Source of the DNA: an uncultured Lachnospiraceae bacterium
Lineage (GTDB): Bacteria > Bacillota > Clostridia > Lachnospirales > Lachnospiraceae
Direction of reading: 5' to 3'
NCBI GenBank assembly: GCA_946405625.1
Contig: CAMJHQ010000030.1
Coordinates: 1-44,689, forward strand
DNA length: 44,689 nucleotides
Shown here: in pieces, positions 1 through 7,938 of the stretch
Position numbering within the stretch: position 1 is the stretch's first letter
Layout: every line of letters starts with the position of its first letter
Translations under genes and position numbers: made by a program
Notes under the pieces: generated by a model
Database searches by the model: none
Told to the model about the DNA's origin: nothing
The model's input: only the letters and a program-made list of their open reading frames with translations

Positions 1-62
1 AGAAAAAAGTAAGTTGGAGTTTGCCTCTTGACAAAGGTCACTTCATAACAGGAGGAAGTAAT

Positions 63-1244
63 ATGAGTCTTAAGGTTGCCGTTCTTTTCGGCGGAAAAAG
101 TGTTGAACATGAGGTGTCTGTAATTTCAGCTATCCAGGCTATATACAGCATGGATAAGGAGAAATATGAGATCATCCCGGTATATATGAATAAGAAGAAT
201 GAAATGTTTGTCGGCGACGATATAGGAAATATCGATGCATATAAGGATATCAAGGGCCTGCTTGCAAAGTCACAGAGAGTCATTATGTTCAATGACGGCG
301 AGAGCGTTAAGCTTATGGGATATCCTGCAAAGAAATTCGGAAAGAATTATGAAGAGACCATTGATGTCGCATTTCCTATAGTTCACGGAACAAATGTTGA
401 GGATGGAAATCTTCAGGGATTCCTTCATACTGTCGGAGTACCTTTTGTCGGATGCGATACAATATCATCTGCGATAGGTATGGATAAATATGTAATGAAA
501 ATGGTACTTAAGGAAGCAGGAGTTCCTGTACTTGATGCTGTAACATATTCTCTTTCGGACTATGAGGATATGGACAGCATGATGAATAAGATTGAGGAAC
601 GCTTCGGTTATCCGGTTATCATTAAGCCGGTAAATCTCGGATCAAGTGTCGGAATAGGTGTTGCCAAGGACAGACCTGAGCTTTCAGATGCTATAGATGA
701 TGCCTTCAGATATGCTTCGAAGATACTTGTAGAGCATGCAATAACCAAGCTCAGAGAAATCAACTGTTCAGTTGTCGGTGATGAAAATGAAGCTGAGGCA
801 TCTGAATGTGAGGAACCACTTCATACTGAGGATATTCTCAGCTATGAGGATAAGTATGTAAGTAATGCAAAGGGCAGCGGATCAAAGGGAATGGCAAGTG
901 TTTCCAGAAAGATTCCTGCTGAGATTACACCTGAAAGAAGAGAAGAGATCAGAGAGCTTTCGGTAAAAGCATTCAAGGCGCTGGGCTGCAGTGGTGTATC
1001 AAGAATCGATTATATGATCGATGAAGAAACAGATGAGCTTTATTTCAATGAGATAAACACAATTCCGGGATCTCTTGCATTTTATCTCTGGGAAGCTATC
1101 GGTGTAAGTTATACTGAACTTCTCGACAGACTTATCAATCTTGCATTAAAGCGTGCGAGAACAGAAGCAGAGATCACTTATGCATTTGATACAAATATCT
1201 TAAATTCAGCCAGCTTCGGCGGAGCTAAGGGAAGTAAGCTGTAA
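63..1244 (+). CDS. ddl: D-alanine--D-alanine ligase
   Basis: This cytosolic ATP-grasp enzyme joins two D-alanines to make the dipeptide that ends the peptidoglycan stem peptide. The 393-residue product shows the family motifs in order: GKSVEHEVS (about 11-19), HGTNVEDG (108-115), KPVNLGSSVG (189-198) and the metal-binding FNEINTIPGS (328-337). A charged stretch at about 235-262, with many Glu and two Cys, is longer than in the E. coli enzyme; similar insertions are common in clostridial Ddl proteins. The start is the ATG at 63, which has AGGAGG about 8 bases upstream. An upstream TTG at 21 in the same frame lacks a ribosome site and adds unconserved residues. The gene stands alone and is followed by a hairpin terminator. 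Ligase identity is secure. D-Ala rather than D-Lac specificity is inferred from the absence of any van-type neighbours. Confidence 0.95.
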   Translation: MSLKVAVLFGGKSVEHEVSVISAIQAIYSMDKEKYEIIPVYMNKKNEMFVGDDIGNIDAYKDIKGLLAKSQRVIMFNDGESVKLMGYPAKKFGKNYEETIDVAFPIVHGTNVEDGNLQGFLHTVGVPFVGCDTISSAIGMDKYVMKMVLKEAGVPVLDAVTYSLSDYEDMDSMMNKIEERFGYPVIIKPVNLGSSVGIGVAKDRPELSDAIDDAFRYASKILVEHAITKLREINCSVVGDENEAEASECEEPLHTEDILSYEDKYVSNAKGSGSKGMASVSRKIPAEITPERREEIRELSVKAFKALGCSGVSRIDYMIDEETDELYFNEINTIPGSLAFYLWEAIGVSYTELLDRLINLALKRARTEAEITYAFDTNILNSASFGGAKGSKL

Positions 1245-1301
1245 ATCGGCAGGTCACCATATGGTGAGCATGCCGGATATCAGATATAATAAGTTGAATC
1301 A

Positions 1302-1340
1302 AAAAATTCCGATAACTGAGTTTATCGGAATTTTTATTTT
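1302..1340 (+). terminator. Rho-independent terminator after ddl
   Basis: The arms ATTCCGATA (1306-1314) and TATCGGAAT (1323-1331) form a stem flanked by an A-run on the left and a T-run on the right. It lies about 60 bases after the ddl stop codon. The A- and T-flanks mean it could work in both directions, but no minus-strand gene ends here. Confidence 0.85.
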
Positions 1341-1417
1341 TGCACAAATTTGTAATTAACGTTAAAAATTTTATTTGGTAAATGTGAACAAAATGTAAAT
1401 AAAATATGTACAAATTG

Positions 1418-1446
1418 TTGACGACGTGACCTCATTATGATACAGT
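1418..1446 (+). promoter_or_regulatory. Possible promoter of the upstream noncoding RNA
   Basis: TTGACG at 1418-1423 and TACAGT at 1441-1446 are separated by exactly 17 bases, a fair sigma-A match. It would drive the structured region at about 1450-1725, which has no convincing reading frame. A TATAAT at 1512-1517 is an alternative -10 box but has no good -35 box. Confidence 0.45.
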
Positions 1447-1500
1447 ATACATGCGGTTAAGAAATAGTGCATAAATTACTAACCGAATGATATATGTCAA

Positions 1501-1725
1501 AAAATCTGATATATAATGTCAGATTTTAAAATACTCTAGCAGGAAATCTATCAACTTGGGATGACGGAACATCCCTTCCTGCAATCATATGCGGTACCCA
1601 TAGGGAATAGCTGCCACCCCTGTATAATGGCGCTATTCCGGGTAAGCATACGTGTACCATATTATTACAGTTGATAATTTTCTACAAAAGCTCCATGCGG
1701 CAATTGTGCCGTATGGATTTTTTTT
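1501..1725 (+). ncRNA. Candidate structured noncoding RNA of unknown family
   Basis: This stretch between ddl and the zinc operon lacks a plausible gene but folds strongly on paper. Element 1 is a small hairpin, AAAATCTGA (1501-1509) with TCAGATTTT (1519-1527). Element 2 pairs GCAGGAA (1539-1545) with TTCCTGC (1576-1582) and encloses GGGAT/ATCCC. Element 3 is a long arm in which TATGC (1588-1592), TACCC (1595-1599), GGAATAGC (1604-1611) and GCCA (1613-1616) pair in order with GCATA (1646-1650), GGGTA (1640-1644), GCTATTCC (1632-1639) and TGGC (1628-1631). It ends in an intrinsic terminator at 1692-1725. An alternative helix, GGTAC (1593-1597) with GTACC (1654-1658), would compete with the base of element 3. 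I do not recognise the family. It could be a trans-acting RNA or an attenuating leader. The znuA-like gene has its own promoter further downstream. Confidence 0.5.
1692..1725 (+). terminator. Intrinsic terminator ending the candidate ncRNA
   Basis: An 11-bp stem, 1692-1702 with 1707-1717 and one G-U pair, has a four-base ATTG loop and is followed by eight T residues (1718-1725). It is a textbook terminator placed about 40 bases before the zinc-operon promoter, so it separates the ncRNA from the operon. Confidence 0.85.
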
Positions 1726-1743
1726 GTTATTAAATGCGAAATA

Positions 1744-1758
1744 TGCAAATATGTTGCA
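1744..1758 (+). promoter_or_regulatory. Upstream operator, Fur/Zur-like inverted repeat
   Basis: TGCAAATATGTTGCA is an imperfect 15-bp inverted repeat just upstream of the -35 box of the zinc operon. It shares 12 of 15 bases with the perfect repeat at 1797-1811. Its location and the zinc function of the operon suggest a Zur-type site; the regulator itself is not in the window. Confidence 0.5.
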
Positions 1759-1765
1759 AAAGTTG

Positions 1766-1795
1766 TTGACAAAGCTGTATGCGCGTGATTATAAT
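1766..1795 (+). promoter_or_regulatory. Sigma-A promoter of the zinc operon
   Basis: TTGACA (1766-1771) and TATAAT (1790-1795) are both exact consensus hexamers with an 18-base spacer. They sit about 100 bases before the znuA-like start codon. So strong a promoter is usually repressed, which fits the two flanking inverted repeats. Confidence 0.85.
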
Positions 1796-1796
1796 A

Positions 1797-1811
1797 TGCA
1801 ACAGTGTTGCA
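1797..1811 (+). promoter_or_regulatory. Downstream operator, perfect inverted repeat
   Basis: TGCAACA-G-TGTTGCA is a perfect 15-bp inverted repeat beginning two bases after the -10 box and covering the likely transcription start. Occupancy would block transcription. Fur-family proteins often use TGCAA half-sites, so with zinc genes downstream a zinc-sensing Fur homologue is the best guess. Confidence 0.6.
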
Positions 1812-1890
1812 AAATGATATCGATAACACTGTACTTAGCGATATTTGCGGAAACTGTAAAAAAAAATAAATCATATGGAGGAAAAAATAA

Positions 1891-3093
1891 ATGAGAAAGA
1901 AAAAACTGTTGGCCGCACTGATCTCGGCCGCAATGACACTCGGCAGTATAACAGGATGCGGCAATGCAGAGAGCGGAGTTACAGCAAGTAAGTCCAATGA
2001 TGTAAAGGAAGCTCAGACACAGGAGAATTTAACGAATGAAGTTGCAAGTGATACTGAGGCTGAGATTGAGACAGAAGATAAGTCACTGAAGATAGTAACA
2101 ACCATCTTTCCTGAATATGACTGGGTTAAGACAGTTCTCGGTGATAAGGCTTCAAATGATGAACTTACACTTCTTCTGGATAACGGCGTAGATCTTCACA
2201 GCTATCAGCCTACAGCAGAAGATATCGTAAAAATACAGGAATGCGATATGTTCATTTATGTCGGCGGGGAATCAGATGAGTGGGTTACTGATGTTCTGGC
2301 AAGTGCAGAGAATCCGGACATGTCAGTTATAAATCTGCTTGATGTACTCGGAGACAGTGTTAAGGCAGAAGAGATAGTAGAGGGTATGGAGCATGAACAT
2401 GAGCATGAGGATGCTGAAGAGGATGAACATGAGCATGAGGATGCTGAAGAGGATGAGCATGAGCATGAGGATGCTGAAGAGGATGAGCATGAGCATGAGG
2501 ATGCTGAAGAGGATGAGCATGAGCATGAAGAAGGTGAAGAGCATGAGCATGAAGAGGAAATGGATGAGCATGTATGGCTCTCACTCAGAAATGCTGAGGT
2601 GCTTTGCGGTTCAATAGCCGACGAACTTGGAAAGATCGATCCTGCAAATGCAGATACATATAAGAAAAATGCGCAGGCTTATAAGGATGAGCTTGCAGCA
2701 CTTGATAAGGAATATGAAGCAGCAGTCGCAGCTGCGGATAAGAAGACGCTTCTCTTCGGAGACAGATTCCCGTTCAGATATCTTGTAGATGATTACGGAC
2801 TTGATTATTATGCGGCATTTACAGGCTGCTCTGCTGAGTCGGAAGCAAGTTTCGAAACAATTATATTCCTCGCGGAGAAAGTAAATGAACTGAAACTCGG
2901 TGCGATCATGACAATCGAAGGACCAGATCATGATATAGCGGAAACAGTAAAGAATGCAACAGAGTCAAAAGACCAGAAGATACTTTCACTTAACTCTATG
3001 CAGTCAACTACATCACATGATATTAAGGCAGGAGTAACATATCTGTCTATCATGGAAAAGAACCTTGAAGTTCTGAAGGAAGCATTACAGTAG
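1891..3093 (+). CDS. Zinc-binding lipoprotein of an ABC transporter (ZnuA/AdcA-like)
   Basis: This is the extracellular solute-binding protein that captures zinc for an ABC importer. The 400-residue product starts with a lipoprotein signal ending in a lipobox (SITGC, lipidated Cys 23). The SBP_bac_9 fold follows, with expected metal ligands His103 (VDLHSY) and His227 (DEHVWL). Residues 168-220 form an acidic, histidine-rich loop of 10-residue repeats ([10 protein letters not shown]) with 13 histidines, placed as in other ZnuA proteins. Where classical ZnuA has a HPAF-type His, this protein reads GDRFPFRY (290-297), seen in a clostridial subgroup. AGGAGG-like GGAGG lies upstream of the ATG. 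It is the first gene of a two-gene operon with a COG0523 GTPase 17 bases downstream. No permease or ATPase gene is adjacent. Zinc is the likely substrate; manganese is less likely. Confidence 0.9.
   Translation: MRKKKLLAALISAAMTLGSITGCGNAESGVTASKSNDVKEAQTQENLTNEVASDTEAEIETEDKSLKIVTTIFPEYDWVKTVLGDKASNDELTLLLDNGVDLHSYQPTAEDIVKIQECDMFIYVGGESDEWVTDVLASAENPDMSVINLLDVLGDSVKAEEIVEGMEHEHEHEDAEEDEHEHEDAEEDEHEHEDAEEDEHEHEDAEEDEHEHEEGEEHEHEEEMDEHVWLSLRNAEVLCGSIADELGKIDPANADTYKKNAQAYKDELAALDKEYEAAVAAADKKTLLFGDRFPFRYLVDDYGLDYYAAFTGCSAESEASFETIIFLAEKVNELKLGAIMTIEGPDHDIAETVKNATESKDQKILSLNSMQSTTSHDIKAGVTYLSIMEKNLEVLKEALQ
2401..2550 (+). repeat. 30-bp in-frame tandem repeat encoding a His/Glu-rich loop
   Basis: Four nearly identical 30-base units run 2401-2430, 2431-2460, 2461-2490 and 2491-2520, followed by a diverged partial copy. 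Each encodes ten residues of the metal-binding loop. Units 2-4 are identical, and unit 1 matches them but for no visible change in its first 24 bases and a shared GAACAT/GAGCAT synonymous difference at its end. Such uniformity suggests recent slippage. Confidence 0.9.
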
Positions 3094-3110
3094 AGGAAAG
3101 GTATAAGGAT

Positions 3111-4229
3111 ATGTCAAATATCGATACATCAAAGAGAATTCCGGTCATTCTGATTACCGGATATCTCGGATCCGGAAAAACTACTCTTATGCAGCATATA
3201 CTCGAGCAGGAAAACAGAAAGGTTGCGCTGATAGTAAATGATATGGGAAGCATAAATATAGATGCTTCCCTCCTGAACAGGACCGGAAATCAGGTGGTAC
3301 AGGTTGAAATGGTCGAAATGCAGAACGGATGTATCTGCTGCACCCTGAGAGATGAATTTATGGCGGAGATAGAAAGACTAGCGAAGGACGATACCATTGA
3401 AGCTATATTTGTAGAGGCTTCGGGTATCAGTGAACCGTCATCGATTGCGGGAGCCTTCATGGTATATGCGGAGGAATGCTCTGATTCAAGAGTATTTCTT
3501 AAAACTATAGTATCAGTGGTTGATGCTGACAGAATATACAGAGAGTTCCTGAATGACCTTAAGGATGATAACGATGCAGAGGACGGGGACATTATAAATC
3601 TGGTTATGGATCAGATAGAATTTTGCAATATATTACTGCTAAACAAGACGGATCTGTTAAATGAAAAGCAGATCGAAGAAGTACGAGAAGGGCTTAGAAA
3701 TATACAGCAGGAGGCGGAATTCATTTCAACCGTAAAGGGAGAAGTTGACCTTGATCTGATACTGAATCATGAAGACTTTGATTTTGATAAGGTACTTTCT
3801 TCCAGCAGTATTCAAAAAGCACTTGATGAATGTGAGTTGGATGATAATAAAGCCTGTGTGGATGAATATGGTATATCATCATTTGTATTTGAGGAGCGCA
3901 GACCATTTAACCGCGATGCTTTTAATGCTTTTGTGGACAGCTATCCCGAATCCCTGATCAGAACAAAGGGGTATATCTGGTTCTCGGATGATGATAAGCA
4001 TGTTCAGCTTTTTGAGCAGGCAGGAAGAAATGCTTCTATCACGGAGCTGTCTGAGTGGATGGCGGCGTGGACCGAAGAGGAATTGGATAGAATAAGGAAT
4101 GATTTTCCTGATTCGTTTGAGGATTGGGATGATGAGTATGGTGACAGGATCAATCAGATTGTATTCATCGGAAAAGGATACGAAAAGGCTGATATCGAAA
4201 AAAGGGTATATAGCTGTATAGAGAGTTAA
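3111..4229 (+). CDS. COG0523/CobW-family zinc GTPase (metallochaperone)
   Basis: This is a cytosolic G3E GTPase of the COG0523 group, which bind zinc and deliver it to client enzymes or act in zinc homeostasis. The 372-residue protein shows Walker [10 protein letters not shown] (17-25), the defining CxCC motif CICC (74-77), the switch-like VEASGISEP (101-109) and the guanine-specificity NKTD (178-181). A CobW C-terminal domain spans about residues 240-370. It lacks the histidine-rich linker of many relatives but has an acidic segment at about 150-160. The ATG at 3111 follows a GAGGAAAGG ribosome site. It is co-transcribed with the zinc lipoprotein, so a role under zinc shortage is a good inference. 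CobW of cobalamin synthesis and nitrile-hydratase activators are relatives, but the zinc context argues against them. Confidence 0.9.
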   Translation: MSNIDTSKRIPVILITGYLGSGKTTLMQHILEQENRKVALIVNDMGSINIDASLLNRTGNQVVQVEMVEMQNGCICCTLRDEFMAEIERLAKDDTIEAIFVEASGISEPSSIAGAFMVYAEECSDSRVFLKTIVSVVDADRIYREFLNDLKDDNDAEDGDIINLVMDQIEFCNILLLNKTDLLNEKQIEEVREGLRNIQQEAEFISTVKGEVDLDLILNHEDFDFDKVLSSSSIQKALDECELDDNKACVDEYGISSFVFEERRPFNRDAFNAFVDSYPESLIRTKGYIWFSDDDKHVQLFEQAGRNASITELSEWMAAWTEEELDRIRNDFPDSFEDWDDEYGDRINQIVFIGKGYEKADIEKRVYSCIES

Positions 4230-4279
4230 AAAAATGTGTTCGGCGGACAAAAGAAGTCTGCTGAACACATTTTTGTTTG
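4229..4279 (+). terminator. Bidirectional terminator between zinc operon and CPBP gene
   Basis: A long stem pairs about 4230-4248 with 4255-4273 around GTGTTCGGCGGAC and GTCTGCTGAACAC. It is flanked by an A-run and a T-run. It closes the zinc operon on the plus strand and is correctly placed to end the minus-strand operon whose last gene stops at 4311. Confidence 0.85.
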
Positions 4280-4310
4280 TAAATACAAGTTATGGTTTAA
4301 TTAGGTATCG

Positions 4311-4997
4311 CTACGGTATAAGATATGCAGACAGATTAAAGACTGCATGAAGTATGATCGATGGGATCAAAGAACGGGTTTTCTTCGCCATAAATCCGAA
4401 GATGATTCCGAATACCGCAGCTGCAATGCCCTGAACAAGATTCATATGATATACACCGAACAGAGCGGCCTGAAAGAATACTGCCGGAAGAGCACCGATT
4501 GCTTTTTCGGCATATTTTTGTGTCAGCCCGCGGAATATTATTTCTTCTGCTATGGGGCTGATAAGAGTTACGGTTAATATCATGATTATTGAAACGTCGC
4601 CGTTTATAAGTGAGCCGACATTTGAATTATAATCCTTCATGAATTCCGGAAATGATGAGGAAAGAACTCTCATCAGATGTGTTATAAGGAACTGCATCAG
4701 ATAACCTGCCGGAATAAGAGTAAGAAGCAGAAGGGGCTTCTTTAAAGAGGTGAATCGATGCTTAAGAGAATCAAAGACATCAGTTTTCTTCTCTTTTATA
4801 AAGACTGTTAAATACCAGTATCCGAAAAGTATGAGGAAAAGCAGATTCCTGATAAGAGTGAATACAGGTACATTTACGCCCCATTCATCTGATGCTATAT
4901 CAGGCATAGCTGTCGACGCTGAATAGGTGATCATAAAGGCAGCAAAATAAGCCACCACTGAAAGCGGTATGCTTGCCAGTGGTGGTATAAGAGCCAT
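4311..4997 (-). CDS. CPBP family intramembrane metalloprotease
   Basis: This is a polytopic membrane protein of the CAAX protease / bacteriocin-processing (CPBP, Abi) family. The conserved motifs are all present: EEIIFRG (motif 1, glutamate pair and Arg), FGVYHMN (motif 2 His) and a C-terminal HAVFNL (motif 3 His/Asn). The open frame extends to 5219, but that extra segment is arginine-rich and overlaps the upstream gene in another frame. I therefore start at the ATG at 4997, eight bases after the neighbour's stop, giving 228 residues. A TTG at 5012 is an alternative start, and translation is probably coupled to the upstream gene. Members either process peptides or prenylated proteins, or confer self-immunity to bacteriocins. 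Nothing adjacent identifies the substrate. Confidence 0.85.
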   Translation of the reverse strand: MALIPPLASIPLSVVAYFAAFMITYSASTAMPDIASDEWGVNVPVFTLIRNLLFLILFGYWYLTVFIKEKKTDVFDSLKHRFTSLKKPLLLLTLIPAGYLMQFLITHLMRVLSSSFPEFMKDYNSNVGSLINGDVSIIMILTVTLISPIAEEIIFRGLTQKYAEKAIGALPAVFFQAALFGVYHMNLVQGIAAAVFGIIFGFMAKKTRSLIPSIILHAVFNLSAYLIP

Positions 4998-5004
4998 TAT
5001 TATA

Positions 5005-5577
5005 TTAGTCAACGATCTTCTTTGCTCTTTCACGTTTCTTCTTCTCTTCAGCTTTATTCTTCTTTGCTTCGTCTTTAGCCTTCTTAGCGGCGATTTCCTG
5101 ATCCAGCTGCTTCTGGTAATCAGCCTGCTTTCCGAGCATCTTCTCGCGGAAGGTCTTCTTACGTGTTGAAGCTTCCTCTTCAGCCTGCTTTCTTGCCTGC
5201 TTATGTACGGCTCTTGCACTTACGATATAGATACCGCTGAGCATTGCCTTAACTTCGCCGTGCTTTGGAATATCATCAAATATTGCGTCATCGCAGATAA
5301 GTGTCATAACCTGAGGACCTATCTTAGCCTTTACGATAGGAACCTTAGCCTTCTGATATCTCTTAGGAGCCTGATCCATAACTGCTTTAGGAAGCTTGGC
5401 ATCCTTCATAGGCATTATCTTCTTATCTATGATAAAAAGGTTTGCAGGCTGTGCAGCCGCCTGTATCTGTTCTCTCTGTGCAAGTTGAGTCTTCTGCATC
5501 TTGTTTCCGACAAAATACAGAGCAATCAATAATCCGATTATTACCACCATTATGATGGCAAAAATGATCCAACCCAT
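5005..5577 (-). CDS. Single-pass membrane protein of unknown function
   Basis: The 190-residue product begins with one strong transmembrane helix (about residues 3-24) with no lipobox or signal-peptidase site, so it is probably N-terminally anchored. Residues about 40-125 form a compact domain containing hydrophobic strands such as PQVMTLICDDAIF. The last 65 residues are a highly charged Lys/Glu/Ala helix likely to be a coiled coil. With the short N-terminus before the helix, the bulk may be cytoplasmic, consistent with the basic tail. It lies between an acyltransferase gene (upstream) and a CPBP protease gene (8 bases downstream). I do not recognise the family. The long frame and clean context make it a real gene. 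Confidence 0.75.
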   Translation of the reverse strand: MGWIIFAIIMVVIIGLLIALYFVGNKMQKTQLAQREQIQAAAQPANLFIIDKKIMPMKDAKLPKAVMDQAPKRYQKAKVPIVKAKIGPQVMTLICDDAIFDDIPKHGEVKAMLSGIYIVSARAVHKQARKQAEEEASTRKKTFREKMLGKQADYQKQLDQEIAAKKAKDEAKKNKAEEKKKRERAKKIVD

Positions 5578-5619
5578 ATTTAAATCTCCGTTTCTATATA
5601 TATTTGCTGTGAGTATTCA

Positions 5620-6348
5620 CTATAACTGATGACTCTTCTGCATGTCAACTATCTTTGAAGGAATCGAGTCATAGAATTCCTTTCTTTCTGCTTTTTCAAG
5701 TTCATGCGGGTAAACCGGCTTTGCAAATTCGATTATAACATGTCTCTTTCGTAAGGCGAGAGGCTTGTTGTTTTCGAAAATGTCATCGAGTCCCGTCATT
5801 GCAGTTACAACGACAGCTCTTTCGGACTTCTCGGCCATTCTGTATCCACCGGCTTTGAAAGGAAGCATCTCACTTCCGTGATTTCTCTGACCTTCCGGAA
5901 AGAGTGCCATTGAAAGACCTTCTTTAAGATGATCGGTTGCTTCCGATATTGTCTTAAGTCCTTCACGAGGATTTTCTCTGTCAAGGAAGAGACATCCTAT
6001 ATCATCCATGTAGCGATTCAGAAGAGGATATTTCTTGAACTCCTTCTTGGCTACGAATCCCACAGGCCCCGGTGTAATGGTCTGAAGTATGATCACATCA
6101 AAGTAACTTCTGTGGTTTGCAACATAGAGAACAGGTTTATCCTTCGGTACATTTTCCAGACCGCGTACCTCAACCTTGGCACCGCTCAGGAAGATCACGC
6201 CTTTGAAGAATTTCCTGACAAATTTCCATGCCTTTGTCCATCCGTCGATATGATTCTTCTTGATAGCTGCCTGAAATGAGAAATGTGCAGGCAGACAGAA
6301 AATTACCGCCAGAAGGGTAAATAGCAATGCAAAAACTAAACGAATCAT
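5620..6348 (-). CDS. plsC: 1-acyl-sn-glycerol-3-phosphate acyltransferase (PlsC-like)
   Basis: This membrane-associated enzyme adds the second acyl chain to lysophosphatidic acid, giving phosphatidic acid for phospholipid synthesis. The 242-residue product has an N-terminal hydrophobic helix, the catalytic NHRSYFD block (78-84; HX4D with His79 and Asp84) and the substrate-binding FPEGQRN block (150-156). Its length matches bacterial PlsC. It starts 11 bases after the stop of the glucanotransferase gene, so the two are probably co-transcribed. Other lysophospholipid acyltransferases share these motifs, so the exact acceptor is inferred, but PlsC is by far the commonest role. Confidence 0.9.
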   Translation of the reverse strand: MIRLVFALLFTLLAVIFCLPAHFSFQAAIKKNHIDGWTKAWKFVRKFFKGVIFLSGAKVEVRGLENVPKDKPVLYVANHRSYFDVIILQTITPGPVGFVAKKEFKKYPLLNRYMDDIGCLFLDRENPREGLKTISEATDHLKEGLSMALFPEGQRNHGSEMLPFKAGGYRMAEKSERAVVVTAMTGLDDIFENNKPLALRKRHVIIEFAKPVYPHELEKAERKEFYDSIPSKIVDMQKSHQL

Positions 6349-6359
6349 AAGCTTACTCC

Positions 6360-7892
6360 TTATCGTCCGAACATTTTAGCTGTCTCATAAAGCCTTTTCT
6401 CGAGATGAGGTGTAAGAGCTTCCTGCTTATATCTCCAGGACCAGTTTCCTTCGCCGATACCCGGCTTGTTGAATCGAGCCCAGGAATCCAGTTCCAGAAC
6501 ATCCTGCATAGGAACTATTGCCATGTTGGCAACCGAACCGAAACATGCACGGATCATTACCCAGCAGATGTCGCTTGCATCGGTACTGAAATAACGTCTC
6601 AGCTTATCGCGGGACGCTTCAAAGCAGTTCTTATACCATCCGAGAGTTGTATCGTTGTCATGCGTACCTGTGTAGCAGATGCAGTTTCTGATGTGGTTAT
6701 GAGGAAGGAAGTTGTTTTCATTCGGATTTTCAAATGCAAACTGAAGAACCTTCATTCCCGGGAAACCAAACTTATCTCTGAGGTCTACAACAGACTGATC
6801 TATCTCACCGAGATCTTCGGCTATGATCGGCATATGGTAACCGAAGGTAGCTTCCATTGTAGTGAAGAAATTTTCACCCGGAGCTTTTATCCATTTGCCG
6901 TTAATAGCTGTCTCATCACCATATGGTACAGCCCAGAACTGATCGAATCCTCTGAAATGATCGATCCTGACATAATCTGTCAGAGTCAGCTGATGTCTTA
7001 TTCTGCTGAACCACCAGTCATAGCCGGTACGCTTATGCTCTTTCCAGTTATAGAGAGGATTTCCCCATAACTGACCGGTAGCTGAGAAATAATCAGGCGG
7101 TACACCCGCAACCGAAGTCGGATAACCCTTTGAGTCAAGCATGAACAGCTTGTTGTGTACCCAGACATCGACACTGTCCCATGCAACAAAGATAGGCATA
7201 TCACCGATTATTATTATATCATTATCATTAGCATATTTCTTGAGGCGTGTCCATTCAACATCGAAGAGGTACTGAATGAAATTATAATAGCCCATTTCAT
7301 GCTCGAGCTTCTTCATCCACTGACGTCTTTCGGCTGCCGAAGGAGCCTTGAGAGAATCCTCCCACAGATACCATGGAGCACCCTCATGATAATCCTTGCC
7401 TGCCATGAAGAGACTATAGTCTTCAAGCCAGTCAGTAGTAAGAACAAACTTCCTGTAATCTTCCATCATTTCTTCATCGGAAGAGAAGCCGTCATTAACA
7501 GATTCGTTGCAGAATCTTTCATATGCTGTATGAAGAAGATCAGTCTTAAATGCAATCACATCTCCGAAGCATATATCTTCCGGATTCCACTGCGGCATAT
7601 TTGTAAAATCACTGTCGTAGAGGAGTCCGAGTTCCTTCAGATGGTCGATGCTTATTATAAGCGGCTGACCGGCGAAGGAAGAAAAAGGCTGATAAGGTGA
7701 ATCACCGAAGCCTGTATGTCCCAGAGGGAGTACCTGCCATGCGGTCATTCCGGACCTTTTCAGAAAGTCAATAAAGTCATAAGCACCCTTACCCAGATCG
7801 CCTATTCCATAAGGACCGGGAAAGGAAGTAGGGTGGAGCAGTATTCCGGCAAAACGCTTAGGGCCTTGATCCACCTGGTTGGTAATGTCCAT
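6360..7892 (-). CDS. malQ: 4-alpha-glucanotransferase (amylomaltase)
   Basis: This GH77 enzyme transfers alpha-1,4-glucan segments between maltodextrins and acts in glycogen or starch-oligosaccharide metabolism in the cytosol. The 510-residue length is that of the compact bacterial DPE1/MalQ type. The N-terminus has the typical GILLHPTSFPGPYGIGDLG block. The catalytic residues are the nucleophile Asp311 in RIDHFRG, the acid/base Glu359 in IAEDLG and Asp412 in GTHDND. No glycogen genes are adjacent; the phosphoglucomutase at 15.4 kb acts in the same pathway but is separate. It is part of the minus-strand series aminotransferase-malQ-plsC. Confidence 0.95.
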   Translation of the reverse strand: MDITNQVDQGPKRFAGILLHPTSFPGPYGIGDLGKGAYDFIDFLKRSGMTAWQVLPLGHTGFGDSPYQPFSSFAGQPLIISIDHLKELGLLYDSDFTNMPQWNPEDICFGDVIAFKTDLLHTAYERFCNESVNDGFSSDEEMMEDYRKFVLTTDWLEDYSLFMAGKDYHEGAPWYLWEDSLKAPSAAERRQWMKKLEHEMGYYNFIQYLFDVEWTRLKKYANDNDIIIIGDMPIFVAWDSVDVWVHNKLFMLDSKGYPTSVAGVPPDYFSATGQLWGNPLYNWKEHKRTGYDWWFSRIRHQLTLTDYVRIDHFRGFDQFWAVPYGDETAINGKWIKAPGENFFTTMEATFGYHMPIIAEDLGEIDQSVVDLRDKFGFPGMKVLQFAFENPNENNFLPHNHIRNCICYTGTHDNDTTLGWYKNCFEASRDKLRRYFSTDASDICWVMIRACFGSVANMAIVPMQDVLELDSWARFNKPGIGEGNWSWRYKQEALTPHLEKRLYETAKMFGR

Positions 7893-7938
7893 AATTTTTC
7901 CTCACTATCTATAGTCCGTAAAAGGACTTAATAACTCT

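Noticed and set aside
1254-1267. TCACCATATGGTGA palindrome just after the ddl stop
   Set aside because: It is perfect but short and sits between stop codon and terminator with no promoter or T-run. No function can be supported.
1560-1660. T-box, cobalamin or SAM riboswitch in the region before the zinc operon
   Set aside because: Key conserved boxes are absent. GCGGTACCC resembles part of a T-box only when read on the wrong strand.
2401-2550. Regular 30-base repeats as a CRISPR array
   Set aside because: The units abut without unique spacers and are in frame with a metal-binding protein.
2323-2617. Several overlapping frames in the His-rich repeat
   Set aside because: They are shadows of the repeat in other frames. 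Their Met/Leu- or His-rich low-complexity products mirror the 30-base unit.
4998-5219. Long N-terminal extension of the CPBP protein to 5219
   Set aside because: It is an Arg/Lys-rich stretch that reads the coding sequence of the upstream gene in another frame. The ATG at 4997 gives a normal family length.
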